The notes: generated from the letters alone by a model not told the origin. DNA of 19,768 nucleotides from JAENVT01 sp031370745 (GCA_031370745.1 JANMQX010000037.1:1-19768), one strand, 5' to 3'; counted from the first letter of the stretch, positions 7,181 through 14,657 are shown. Numbers and translations: made by a program.

Positions 7181-8207
7181 TGCCGACCTCGACCGAAGCC
7201 CCATCACGATGCGCCGATCTGTACATCGCATCGACGATCCGATGGGCCTTCACGGCATCGGCGAAATCCGGGGTTGCCGCCGTACCGGCCACCACCGATC
7301 GAATGAACTCGCCATCCGGATTCTCCGAGCCGTCACGCATCGCGACAACGGCATCTGTCAACTCATCCGCGCCCAGGGTGTGCCACGCGCCGTCTGTGTC
7401 GGTCCAACTGACCGGCCCATACCAATCGTCTCCTTCGATCACGATGTGGCGCCGCGTACAGAAGACCTCCACTCGGCGCAAGCTCGGGCGCGCCAGGTTG
7501 TCGTGCCAGATGCTGGCCAACGTGCCAAGCGCGCCGCTGTCGAAACGCACGGTCGATGTGGCCACGTCCTCGATTCCGTCGTGGCCATGGAAGTTGGTGG
7601 TGTAGGCGCTGACGCGCTCGATCTCGCCGATCAGAAAGCGCAACATGTCGACGTCGTGGATGCTGTGCTCGAGCAACGTTCCGGATCCCGCCAGGGTGCG
7701 GTCGCCTCGCCATGTCGAGCCGTAGTGGCCTTGGATGGGAATGAATTGGTCGTCGCGAAAGACGACTCCCATCACGTGCCCGGCGACCTCGTCGTCGATC
7801 AGGTGTTTGGCCCACAGATATGCCGGCGATCGACGCAGAACGAGACCGACCTGGTTGACCACACCCGCATCACGGACGATCGCCGCCATCTGCTCGGCAG
7901 CGGCAAGATCGAACGCCAGCGGTTTCTCGCAGAAGACCGCCAGTCCCCGGCTGGCAGCCTTTTCCACCTGGCGGAGGTGTTCGCTGGTCCAGGTGCAGAT
8001 GTAGACGGCGTCGCAGCTGTCGAGCACCTCGTCTTCGCTCGTCATCGCGGTGTGGCCCGACGCGTCCGCGAACTCCGCCGCTCGTCGCGACTGAGGGTCG
8101 TACACGCCGCCCCGGTCGACGATTGCGCCGCTGCGGCGCAGGCTCTTCGAGTGGTAGGTGGCGATCAGCCCTGCGCCCAGGAAACCGATTCTTGGATGGT
8201 CACCCAT
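7173..8207 (-). CDS. Gfo/Idh/MocA family NAD(P)-dependent oxidoreductase
   Basis: A 344-aa dehydrogenase of the glucose-fructose oxidoreductase/inositol dehydrogenase family. The Rossmann turn GFLGAGLIA is at residues 8-16, the conserved cofactor motif CEKP at 93-96, and the catalytic-type motif GTLLEHSIHDVDMLRFL places H184 in the usual HxxxD-like context. The C-terminal half is the alpha/beta substrate domain. Such enzymes oxidise or reduce polyols and sugar derivatives; the substrate cannot be read. The ATG at 8207 is preceded by TACGGT exactly 7 nt upstream and no Shine-Dalgarno sequence, suggesting a leaderless transcript. It is first in a minus-strand run and overlaps the acetyltransferase by 8 nt. 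Confidence 0.92.
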   Translation of the reverse strand: MGDHPRIGFLGAGLIATYHSKSLRRSGAIVDRGGVYDPQSRRAAEFADASGHTAMTSEDEVLDSCDAVYICTWTSEHLRQVEKAASRGLAVFCEKPLAFDLAAAEQMAAIVRDAGVVNQVGLVLRRSPAYLWAKHLIDDEVAGHVMGVVFRDDQFIPIQGHYGSTWRGDRTLAGSGTLLEHSIHDVDMLRFLIGEIERVSAYTTNFHGHDGIEDVATSTVRFDSGALGTLASIWHDNLARPSLRRVEVFCTRRHIVIEGDDWYGPVSWTDTDGAWHTLGADELTDAVVAMRDGSENPDGEFIRSVVAGTAATPDFADAVKAHRIVDAMYRSAHRDGASVEVGNE

Positions 8208-8214
8208 CGCGGCG

Positions 8215-8220
8215 ACCGTA
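8215..8220 (-). promoter_or_regulatory. -10 box TACGGT, leaderless start of the oxidoreductase gene
   Basis: TACGGT fits TANNNT and ends exactly 7 nt before the ATG at 8207. No recognisable -35 box is seen 16-19 nt upstream. The 96-nt divergent region (8208-8303) also serves the universal stress gene on the plus strand. Confidence 0.5.
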
Positions 8221-8303
8221 CCTGATCAGTGTCGGTCGGCGCGCGTATCAACGGGTCGTGCGGACGACTCCATTGACGACACACGACAAGAAGGAAACCT
8301 TGG

Positions 8304-8726
8304 ATGTATTCGAGGATCGTGGTTGGCACGGACGGAACTGATCGTTCGCTGATCGCAGTCGATCACGCGGCCCGTTTGGCGGCAGCCTGTTCGGCCGAGC
8401 TACACGTGGTGGCGGCATCACCACGCGACGCTGACAGGAAGCAGGCGACCGTGACGGCGATCGCTCACCGCTGCGACGCGTCGGCGTGGACCGCGGCAAA
8501 GATCGGACACGATGCCATCAAACGGCACGGTGTGCGGGTGATCGAACATCCTCAGTTCGGTGACCCCACCACGGTGCTGATGGCGGTCGCCGATGCCGTG
8601 GATGCCGATTTGATCGTTGTCGGCAACAAGGTCATGACCGGTACGAGCGGGACGCTCGCCAGCTGGGTTCCCGGCCAACTGGCGCATCTCTCTCATTGCC
8701 CGATCCTGATCGTCCACATCGGCTGA
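8304..8726 (+). CDS. Universal stress protein (UspA domain), variant nucleotide loop
   Basis: A 140-aa single-domain UspA protein, a small cytosolic dimer. The N-terminal strand RIVVGTDGTDRS carries the conserved Asp of ATP-binding Usps. The C-terminal region DADLIVVGNKVMTGTSGTLASWVPGQLAH, then CPILIVH, aligns with the GxxG-9x-G(S/T) loop, but the second Gly is Val (V110) and the final Gly-Ser is Ser-Trp (S120, W121). ATP binding may therefore be weak or absent. AAGGAA at 8291-8296 is a good ribosome site 7 nt before the ATG, so this transcript has a leader, unlike several neighbours. The gene is convergent with thiQ, with only 21 nt between stops. Confidence 0.9.
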   Translation: MYSRIVVGTDGTDRSLIAVDHAARLAAACSAELHVVAASPRDADRKQATVTAIAHRCDASAWTAAKIGHDAIKRHGVRVIEHPQFGDPTTVLMAVADAVDADLIVVGNKVMTGTSGTLASWVPGQLAHLSHCPILIVHIG

Positions 8727-8747
8727 CGGGTCACATCGCCCGCCACG

Positions 8748-9425
8748 TCACGGGTGCTCCGGTTGCGCCAGATGGTCGGTGCCCGCACCCGTCGAGCATT
8801 GGAGTTCGCTCCACTCCACGACGCGCCCTGCCAGCGTGGCGGCTTCGTCGCGATCGTGGGTCACCAGCACAGCCGTCGTCGACGTGGCCTGCAGCACGCC
8901 GGCCAACTCTGCGATCAGCCGGTCGTGCAACTCGCGATCGAGCCCAGTGAGGGGTTCGTCGAGGAGCAGCAATGCCGGCCGTGGCGCCAGTGACCGGGCG
9001 AGCGCGACCCGCTTGCGCTCACCACCGCTCAGATGATCGACTCGGCGATTGCCGAAGCCGTCGAGACCGACAACACCGAGCAACTCGTCGACGCGGCTTG
9101 CGATCTCCGCCGCCGGCCACTTGTGCATCCGCGGGCCGAAGGCGATGTTTGCGGCGACATCGAGATGTGGGAAGAGCTGCTCGTCCTGGAACATCATTCC
9201 GATGTTGCGCAAGTGCGCCGGTCGGTGGGTGATGTCGTCGCCGTCAAGCGACACCACGCCGGTGTCGGGCAGCCACAACCCGGCGACGATTCGCAACAGG
9301 GTGCTCTTGCCGGCGCCGGACGGGCCGAGCACGGCGACAACCTCGCCGTCGTCGACATGCAGCGAGAGCCGGTCGAGTATCGCCCGTTCGCCGAATCGCA
9401 CGGAGACAGCCACGACGTCAAGCAT
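8748..9425 (-). CDS. thiQ: Thiamine ABC transporter ATP-binding protein
   Basis: A 225-aa ABC ATPase that would power import of thiamine (possibly thiamine phosphates) through ThiP. Walker A GPSGAGKST is at 34-42, the Q-loop Gln at 80 (FQDEQLFPHL), signature LSGGE at 132-136, Walker B LLLLDEP at 152-158, D-loop GLD after it and the switch His at 190 (VTHDRDEA). All catalytic parts are intact. The family relationship is to the ThiQ/FbpC/PotA group; the thiamine role comes from the operon (riboswitch, ThiN, ThiB), not from this protein alone. Its ATG overlaps the thiP stop by 8 nt. It is the last gene of the operon. Confidence 0.9.
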   Translation of the reverse strand: MLDVVAVSVRFGERAILDRLSLHVDDGEVVAVLGPSGAGKSTLLRIVAGLWLPDTGVVSLDGDDITHRPAHLRNIGMMFQDEQLFPHLDVAANIAFGPRMHKWPAAEIASRVDELLGVVGLDGFGNRRVDHLSGGERKRVALARSLAPRPALLLLDEPLTGLDRELHDRLIAELAGVLQATSTTAVLVTHDRDEAATLAGRVVEWSELQCSTGAGTDHLAQPEHP

Positions 9426-11028
9426 CGTCGGAACCGAGATGTTCGTGGCTGCCAGAGGCCATCACGATCACCGTCGTCAACACCAGCAGGATCGTTGCCA
9501 TCGCGAAGGCCTGTGCTCGCGGCAGCGGGCCTGCGCGGCCGAGCAACCTGCCGATTGCAATCGGCAGTGTCTCGCTGCCCGAGCGACTCAAGATCGTCGT
9601 GGCCCCGAACTCGCCCAGCGAGATTGCCGCCGAAAGTCCGGCACCTGCCAACAGAGGTCGGCGCAGGGCGCGGGCGTCGACCTGCCACCAGGCCTGGATC
9701 GGTGTTGCGCCCAACGTCGATGCCGCAGCGCGCAGGTCGGCTGGAATCGCCCGCAGCACGGCGAGCATGGCGCGCACGACGAAAGGGACAGCAACCAAGG
9801 CGTGGCCGAGCGGGACGAGCCACCACCGCGCCCGCCAGTCGAACGGCGGAGTGTCGAAGGTGATCAGCATGCCGAGGCCGATGGTGACGGCAGAGGTGCC
9901 GAGCGGCAGCATCAACCCGGCATCGAGCAGCTTGCCGAGTCGTGGGGAGCCGTTGATCGCGGCGGCCGCCAAAAATCCGATCGTCGTGGCGATCAATGCT
10001 GCCACGACCGCGAATCGCAGCGAAGCGCCGATCGCTGCCAGCGGATTCACACCGAGACCGGCGCCGGGGCGCGTCTCGCCTCGGCCGAGCTGGCTCCACG
10101 CTGACAACGACCATGCGCTGCCGTTCTTGAACGAACGGCTGACAAGCGCGACGAGCGGTGCACCGACGAGGACGGCAACTGCTGCGCACACGGAGCCGAC
10201 GAAGACTCGTTGGCCACGGTCGCGAGGCTTGTGCGGTGAGGTCGCGCCCTTCAATTCGATTGCGGTCCGACGCTGCAAGCGCGATGCCCAGATGATGACA
10301 ACGGCGAGCAATCCCAGCTGCACCGCTGATAGTGCGGCGGCACCGCTGACATCGCCCAACTGGGTGGCTCGTCGAGCGATCTCGACTTCGAGAGTCGGGT
10401 GGGTCGGTCCTCCGAGCAGTTTGGCCACCCCGAATGACGTGAAGCTGAAGAGGAAGATCACCGAGGCCGCAGACCACAGCGCCGGGCGCAGTATCGGCAT
10501 CATGATCAACCTCGCGGCGCGGGCCGGCGAAGCTCCCAACGTTCGTGCGGCACCGACCAGATCGTGAGGGATGACTGCGATCATCGACCCGACAAGGCGA
10601 ACCACTACGGCGATGTTGAAGAAGACGTGAGCCACGATCATCGCCTGCGCAGTGCCATGCCACGAGTTCGGCAGGAGAGCAAGAAACGCAGCTCCGACTG
10701 CGACCGTCGGCAACACGAAAGGCACCGTGGTCGCCGCCATCATCAACCTGCGGCCGCGGAAGCTGTAGCGAGCAAGCACGTACGCGGGGAGCATTCCGGC
10801 GACAAGTGTGAGTCCCGTGCTGGCGACCGCCTGCCACGTGGTGAACCAGATGATCCCGCCGAGGTCACCGAATGGCGACCCTTTGCTCGTTGTGTGGCGC
10901 AACGTCGTCCACAGCAGCGTCGCCACCGGCCACGCATACAACGAGCAGATGAACGCGACCGGTGCAGCGGCAACGAGAACGATGAACCACCGTGGTAGGC
11001 GGTTCAGCGCAGCACGATCGTCGTCCAC
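9418..11028 (-). CDS. thiP: Thiamine ABC transporter permease (two fused permease domains)
   Basis: About 536 aa with roughly twelve hydrophobic segments arranged as two consecutive permease domains, the layout of ThiP and FbpB-type permeases. Each half carries an EAA-type cytoplasmic loop that contacts the ATPase: GAARTLGASPARAARLIM in the first and AAASTLGATPIQAWWQVD in the second. The start is uncertain. The frame is open to 11430 but overlaps thiB, and no ATG occurs near the fold start; GTG 11028 (overlap with thiB 25 nt) or GTG 11040 (37 nt) both precede the first membrane segment (LPRWFIVLVAAAPVAFICSL). I use 11028. Neither has a strong ribosome site, consistent with coupling to thiB translation. 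Confidence 0.88.
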   Translation of the reverse strand: MDDDRAALNRLPRWFIVLVAAAPVAFICSLYAWPVATLLWTTLRHTTSKGSPFGDLGGIIWFTTWQAVASTGLTLVAGMLPAYVLARYSFRGRRLMMAATTVPFVLPTVAVGAAFLALLPNSWHGTAQAMIVAHVFFNIAVVVRLVGSMIAVIPHDLVGAARTLGASPARAARLIMMPILRPALWSAASVIFLFSFTSFGVAKLLGGPTHPTLEVEIARRATQLGDVSGAAALSAVQLGLLAVVIIWASRLQRRTAIELKGATSPHKPRDRGQRVFVGSVCAAVAVLVGAPLVALVSRSFKNGSAWSLSAWSQLGRGETRPGAGLGVNPLAAIGASLRFAVVAALIATTIGFLAAAAINGSPRLGKLLDAGLMLPLGTSAVTIGLGMLITFDTPPFDWRARWWLVPLGHALVAVPFVVRAMLAVLRAIPADLRAAASTLGATPIQAWWQVDARALRRPLLAGAGLSAAISLGEFGATTILSRSGSETLPIAIGRLLGRAGPLPRAQAFAMATILLVLTTVIVMASGSHEHLGSDDA

Positions 11029-12065
11029 TCGTCTTGCCACGCTTGCCGGTTGGCGGCGATTTCGGTCGGATCGATGGTGAACGGGTGGGCTGCGACGACG
11101 GCAAACTTCGTGAATTCCGTTGGCAGCGTTGCGTCGGTTCGGGCTGGATAGACGAAGAGATTCAGCGGCAGCTCCTTCTGGAAGCGCGAGCTGATGAGGA
11201 AGTCGACCAGTTTCCGGGCCTCGGTCTCGTGAGCGGTGCCGCGCAACACACCGGTGAATTCCACCTGGCGAAAACACGTCGACTCGACAACTCCGGTCGG
11301 GGCGTCGGTGCGCGGCGGGTCGGCGAAGATCACCTCGGCAGGCGGACTCGATCCGTAGCTGACCACCAACGGGCGCAAGCCGGTCGAACCGGCAGCACCG
11401 CTGAACTCGTCCTCGTACGCAGTTGTCCAACCATCGACGACCTCGACCCCGTTGGCCCGCAGCCGCTTCCAGTAGTCCTTCCAGCCGTTGTCGCCGGAAT
11501 GGGCAATCGTGGCCATCAGGAATGCGAGCCCGGGCGACGATGTCGACGGGTTCTCGACAACGAGCAGATCTTTGTACTTCGGATCGACCAGGTCATCGAG
11601 ACTTGTCGGTGGCCGCAGATTGTGCGAGGTGAAATAGGCGATGTCGTAGTTGATGCAGACATCGCCGAAATCGACCGGCGTCAGCTCGTGGCCGGGTACC
11701 AAAGCCGTCAGGTTCGTGGCGATGGCGCCCGAGTCGTTCGGCTCGTACTTGTCGAACACCTTGCCGTCGAGCACGGCCGACAGCAGCGTGTTGTCGACGC
11801 CCCACATCACGTCGCCTTCGGGATTGCCTGCGGTCAGCTTGGCCTTCGTCACCATCGTGCCCGCATCGCCGGCGATGACGATCTTCACGCCGATGCCCGT
11901 GGTCTTGGTGAACTCGGCGAGGGCGTCGTTGAGCGTGGTCTTCTCGGGCGGGAACGAGTCGTAAGCGACAAGGGTGATGGCCGCGGGCTTGCCCGACGTT
12001 GCGGAGTCAGACCCGCAGCCGACGGCGACCATAGCGAGGACAAAACCAGCCAGCAGGCGTTTCAT
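11004..12065 (-). CDS. thiB: Thiamine-binding lipoprotein of the ABC transporter
   Basis: A 353-aa periplasmic-type binding protein, anchored as a lipoprotein: MKRLLAGFVLAMVAVGC gives a lipobox with Cys17. It belongs to the iron/thiamine binding cluster. Segments typical of ThiB/TbpA include the early LVAYDSF strand, the central VVDGWTTAYEDEFSG region and PLVVSYGSSPPAEV. It should capture thiamine or thiamine phosphates at the outer face of the membrane and hand them to ThiP. The ATG overlaps the thiN stop (ATGA). The gene sits between a thiamine pyrophosphokinase and the permease under a TPP riboswitch, which makes the thiamine assignment strong compared with iron. Confidence 0.9.
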   Translation of the reverse strand: MKRLLAGFVLAMVAVGCGSDSATSGKPAAITLVAYDSFPPEKTTLNDALAEFTKTTGIGVKIVIAGDAGTMVTKAKLTAGNPEGDVMWGVDNTLLSAVLDGKVFDKYEPNDSGAIATNLTALVPGHELTPVDFGDVCINYDIAYFTSHNLRPPTSLDDLVDPKYKDLLVVENPSTSSPGLAFLMATIAHSGDNGWKDYWKRLRANGVEVVDGWTTAYEDEFSGAAGSTGLRPLVVSYGSSPPAEVIFADPPRTDAPTGVVESTCFRQVEFTGVLRGTAHETEARKLVDFLISSRFQKELPLNLFVYPARTDATLPTEFTKFAVVAAHPFTIDPTEIAANRQAWQDEWTTIVLR

Positions 12066-12697
12066 GGGACCACCAAAGTGAGAATGCCGTCAGCGACGGC
12101 GACGTGTAGAAGTTCGGTTGTCTCGTTGCTGATTCCGAGGGTGCTCCACGGGTCGAGGCTCGCATTGGTGAGTGGCCACCGCGCGCCAACAACGTCGACT
12201 CCACTGCACGGTCCATGCAAGGCGAGCAACGAGAAGGACGAGTCCTGCGGAAGGTCGATCGTGACGCTTCGGCCGGGATGGATGACGTGCACGATCGTCT
12301 CGTCCAGCAGTAGACGGATCGTCTCGAAACGAGTCAGCAGTGGATTGCCGAGCGCGGCGAGTGTGCCGAGAGCGTGGTCGAACCGGTTCCCGGCGGCGCC
12401 GAACACCAGTAGCTCTGTTGCGTCTGCGACGGTTGCGCGAACGAGAGCCAGCTCGGTGTCGGTCCAAGCTTTGTCGACGGGATGCTGGTCGATCTCCAGT
12501 TCGTGGGCGTAGGCCCACATCTTGCCGTGAGCGGAGATGCTGTCGAGATCGCCGACCAACACCGTCGGTCGCAACCCGGCGGCGACTGCGTGGTCGAGCC
12601 CGCTATCGGCGGCGATGATCGTGGAGTCGGGGGCGACATCGGTGACGGCACGCGGCGACAACGGTCCGCCGCCGATCACCACCACCACTTGCGACAT
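12062..12697 (-). CDS. thiN: Thiamine pyrophosphokinase
   Basis: A 211-aa enzyme that transfers pyrophosphate from ATP to thiamine, giving thiamine diphosphate. Family motifs are present: ADSGLDHA, the metal-binding LVGDLDS, DKAWTDTELAL, and GAAGNRFDHALGTL, all in the N-terminal catalytic half; the C-terminal half is the beta-rich thiamine-binding domain ending in SNE and a final strand. The ATG at 12697 has a Shine-Dalgarno GGAGG six nt upstream, which is part of the TPP riboswitch. An out-of-frame ATG at 12702-12700 lies between them and opens a frame of only 8 codons. It is the first gene of the thiamine operon, so imported thiamine is trapped as the cofactor that the riboswitch senses. 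Confidence 0.93.
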   Translation of the reverse strand: MSQVVVVIGGGPLSPRAVTDVAPDSTIIAADSGLDHAVAAGLRPTVLVGDLDSISAHGKMWAYAHELEIDQHPVDKAWTDTELALVRATVADATELLVFGAAGNRFDHALGTLAALGNPLLTRFETIRLLLDETIVHVIHPGRSVTIDLPQDSSFSLLALHGPCSGVDVVGARWPLTNASLDPWSTLGISNETTELLHVAVADGILTLVVP

Positions 12698-12700
12698 CGC

Positions 12701-12790
12701 ATCCCTCCGCTGGCATTACCCAGATCAGGTTCCGGTCGGTGGCGGCGCCCACCCTCTCAGCCCGCCGATCCTGCGAGCTCCCCGTTATCA
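12701..12790 (-). promoter_or_regulatory. TPP riboswitch (THI box) controlling thiN-thiB-thiP-thiQ
   Basis: The minus strand carries all conserved blocks in order: GGGGAGC (from 12783), CUGAGA (12760-12755), ACCUGAUCUGG (from 12730), UAAUGCCAGCG and GGAGGGA. A stem CUCGC/GCGGG sits between the first two blocks, and GGUGG/CCACC forms the variable stem after CUGAGA. It binds thiamine diphosphate. The terminal GGAGG is the thiN ribosome site, so ligand binding would hide it directly and repress translation. There is no terminator hairpin or U-run before the ATG. A further pairing of AUCGC (12798-12794) with GCGAU (12700-12696), which includes the first bases of the start codon, is possible if transcription begins upstream. 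Its 5' half overlaps the end of the EamA gene. Confidence 0.95.
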
Positions 12791-13704
12791 GTAGCGATCA
12801 GCTTAGCTGTGCGTCGTTGCGTCTGCACAACGACGGTGGCGAGACCGCATACGACCATGACCATCCCGAGGATCTGCAGGGCGCGTATCGACTGGCTGAG
12901 GAAGATCGCCGACCACACCACGGCAAGCGCGGGTTGCCCGACCTGCATCATCGCCATGATGCCGATCGGCACCTGGCGTTGAGCGAACACGATCAAGCCG
13001 TGGGCGACCACGCCGGTCAGGAGAGTGAGCACCACGATGTAGGCCATCGATCGCTCGTCGAACTTGCCGATGTCGTGAGTGATCAGCACGACTGGCAATG
13101 TGACCGTCGTCGCGATGGGGAGTGCTGATGCCATCAGAGTGGCCACGCTCATGCCTTTGCGCAGCTGGCGACTGGCCAGCATGTAAGTGCTCCAGGTCGA
13201 CAGCGCGAGCAACGCCAAGCCGTTGCCGAACCAGGTCGCCGCACCGCGCTTTGGCGCATCGAACAACACCAGCGCCAATCCAGCGATCGAGACGAGGCCG
13301 AAGACGGCGGCGCGTCGATCGACCTTCTCGTGAAACAACATCGCACCGGCAGGCAGCAGCATCAACGGCGCGAGGGCGGTGATGAACTCGAGGTTGGCGA
13401 CGCTCGTTCTGGTTGCTGCGGTGTAGAAGAGCAAGATGTTGAACCCAAGCGCAACACCGGTGAGGATCGCCCGGCGCCATTCCGGGAGGCTGACGAATCG
13501 TCGCTCCCTGAGGCGCAGGAGGAGCGTCCACACCGCGCTCGACATCAACATGCGCCAGAAGGCGATGGTCGGGCCGGGCGCACCGGCTTTGCGGATGATC
13601 GTCGAACTAGCACTGAACGTCAGCACCGCTGCAACCATCGCCACCAGTCCGATCGGGCGGGCGTGACGCACGGGGCTGCGGGCGGTGTTGACCTCTGAGC
13701 TCAT
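12757..13704 (-). CDS. EamA/DMT family transporter
   Basis: A 315-aa membrane protein with about ten hydrophobic segments in two EamA repeats: AFWRMLMSSAVWTLLL in the first, and in the second the repeat-end sequence ALQILGMVMVVCGLATVVV. DMT/EamA proteins export or import small metabolites; the substrate is unknown. The ATG overlaps the stop of the cation transporter (ATGA), so they form an operon. The last ~9 codons (DNGELAGSAG) are also the 5' half of the TPP riboswitch, and the UGA stop is inside the CUGAGA box. A role in thiamine or precursor transport is possible but cannot be inferred, because the riboswitch lies downstream of the gene. Confidence 0.9.
   Translation of the reverse strand: MSSEVNTARSPVRHARPIGLVAMVAAVLTFSASSTIIRKAGAPGPTIAFWRMLMSSAVWTLLLRLRERRFVSLPEWRRAILTGVALGFNILLFYTAATRTSVANLEFITALAPLMLLPAGAMLFHEKVDRRAAVFGLVSIAGLALVLFDAPKRGAATWFGNGLALLALSTWSTYMLASRQLRKGMSVATLMASALPIATTVTLPVVLITHDIGKFDERSMAYIVVLTLLTGVVAHGLIVFAQRQVPIGIMAMMQVGQPALAVVWSAIFLSQSIRALQILGMVMVVCGLATVVVQTQRRTAKLIATDNGELAGSAG
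12800..12830 (-). promoter_or_regulatory. Candidate internal promoter for the thiamine operon
   Basis: Inside the EamA 3' end, TTGTGC (12830-12825) and TAAGCT (12805-12800) lie 19 nt apart and would start transcription near 12793, just before the riboswitch. The -10 fits TANNNT; the -35 is weak and the spacing long. Without it the operon depends on read-through from the cation transporter promoter. Confidence 0.3.
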
Positions 13705-14621
13705 GTGGTGGGCTGCCGGCGGATGTCGGGTTCGATGTAGATCGTCGTGGTCTTCGGCACCGCAGCGCGAAGTGCGATCTCGGCCTCGTCGATGGCGTGA
13801 GCCAACTGCTCGACCGTCAGCGAGTGGTCGAAGTCGACCTTTGCGGCGAGCAGTAGGTCGTCGGGGCCGAGGTGCATCGTGCGGAGGTGGATGATCGAGA
13901 TGACGTTGACCGACGACGACAATGCCGCCTGGATCATCTCGAGGTCGGTGTCACTGGCGGCCTCTCCGATCAGCAGCGGTTTCATCTCACGTGCAAGTAC
14001 CAGCGCGATCGCGACCAGCAGTCCGCCGATGGCAATCGAGCCGACGGCATCCCATCGCGGATTGCCCGTGACCTCGGCCAGGATCAGTCCGATCAAGGCG
14101 AAGGCAAGACCCAGTTCTGCACCCACGTCCTCGAGCAGCACGACCGGAAGCTCCGGCGACTTGGAAGTTCGGATGAACGAGATCCAACTGGCCCCCTTCT
14201 GGCGGACGTGGTTCGATTCCCTCACCGCCGTGCGGAGCGAAAACGTTTCGAGCCCCACCGCGATCAACAGGATCACGAAGGCGACCACCGGATTGGCGAC
14301 CACGCGAGGATGCCGCAGCTTCTCGACGCCCTCGTAGAGCGCGAACAGCCCGCCCATACTGAACAGCACGAGGGCAACGACGAAGGCCCAGAAGTAGCGC
14401 TCAGGGCCGTAGCCGAAGGGGTGGGCGCGGTCTGCCGGTCGGTTGCCCCGCTTCGATCCGAGCATCAGCAACGCCTGGTTACCGGTGTCGGCGAATGAAT
14501 GAGCCGACTCGGCGAGCAGACCAGCAGATCGCGTGATGAGAAACCCGGTGAACTTGGCGACTGCGATGCCGAGGTTGGCGAAGAACGCGGCGATGATTGC
14601 TTTCCGGCTGCCCTCTTGCAT
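13701..14621 (-). CDS. Cation diffusion facilitator (CDF) family transporter
   Basis: A 306-aa inner-membrane divalent-metal/proton antiporter with about six membrane segments and a C-terminal ferredoxin-like cytoplasmic domain (from about residue 215: VNVISIIHLRTMHLGPDD to TIYIEPD). The second-helix metal motif HSFAD (H41, D45) is present. HPFGYGPERYFWAF marks the ZnT9/SLC30A9-like branch. In the fifth helix the usual HxxxD is replaced by LLEDVGAELG (E164, D165, E169), so metal preference may differ from classical zinc exporters. A cytoplasmic insert (about 133-158) precedes that helix. Start ATG 14621 has a -35/-10 pair ending 7 nt upstream and no ribosome site. It overlaps EamA by ATGA. 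Confidence 0.9.
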   Translation of the reverse strand: MQEGSRKAIIAAFFANLGIAVAKFTGFLITRSAGLLAESAHSFADTGNQALLMLGSKRGNRPADRAHPFGYGPERYFWAFVVALVLFSMGGLFALYEGVEKLRHPRVVANPVVAFVILLIAVGLETFSLRTAVRESNHVRQKGASWISFIRTSKSPELPVVLLEDVGAELGLAFALIGLILAEVTGNPRWDAVGSIAIGGLLVAIALVLAREMKPLLIGEAASDTDLEMIQAALSSSVNVISIIHLRTMHLGPDDLLLAAKVDFDHSLTVEQLAHAIDEAEIALRAAVPKTTTIYIEPDIRRQPTT

Positions 14622-14628
14622 ATGCGCA

Positions 14629-14657
14629 AGGTTGGCATCGCCGCTCGAGTATTACAA
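14629..14657 (-). promoter_or_regulatory. Promoter of the CDF-EamA operon (leaderless)
   Basis: TTGTAA (14657-14652), a 17-nt spacer, CAACCT (14634-14629), 7 nt, then ATG. The -10 and the following TGCG are identical to those in front of gnd. The start codon is expected at or near the transcript 5' end. The divergent SDR gene begins 50 nt away. Confidence 0.5.

Noticed and set aside
8273..8278. TTGACG resembling a -35 box before the universal stress gene
   Set aside because: A -10 at normal spacing would fall on the ribosome site and put the transcript start inside the coding region.
8727..8747. Possible terminator between usp and thiQ
   Set aside because: Only 21 nt with no good stem or U-run; repeated CACGTCACGGG-like bits do not pair well.
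9194..10837. Long minus-strand open frame (547 codons) overlapping thiP and thiQ
   Set aside because: Out of frame with the permease and ATPase, Arg/Ser-rich translation with no membrane pattern; a shadow of the real genes.
10992..12512. Long plus-strand open frame (506 codons) opposite thiB and thiN
   Set aside because: It is antisense to genes with clear family motifs, has no recognisable domain, and exists because GC-rich codon bias removes stops in the opposite frame.
12700..12702. ATG just upstream and out of frame of the thiN start
   Set aside because: It opens only 8 codons before a stop and is too close to GGAGG to be favoured; the 12697 ATG has proper spacing and leads into the ThiN fold.
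12062..14621. EamA as the thiamine transporter controlled by the riboswitch
   Set aside because: The riboswitch lies at the end of EamA, not before it, and the ThiBPQ system downstream already supplies uptake.
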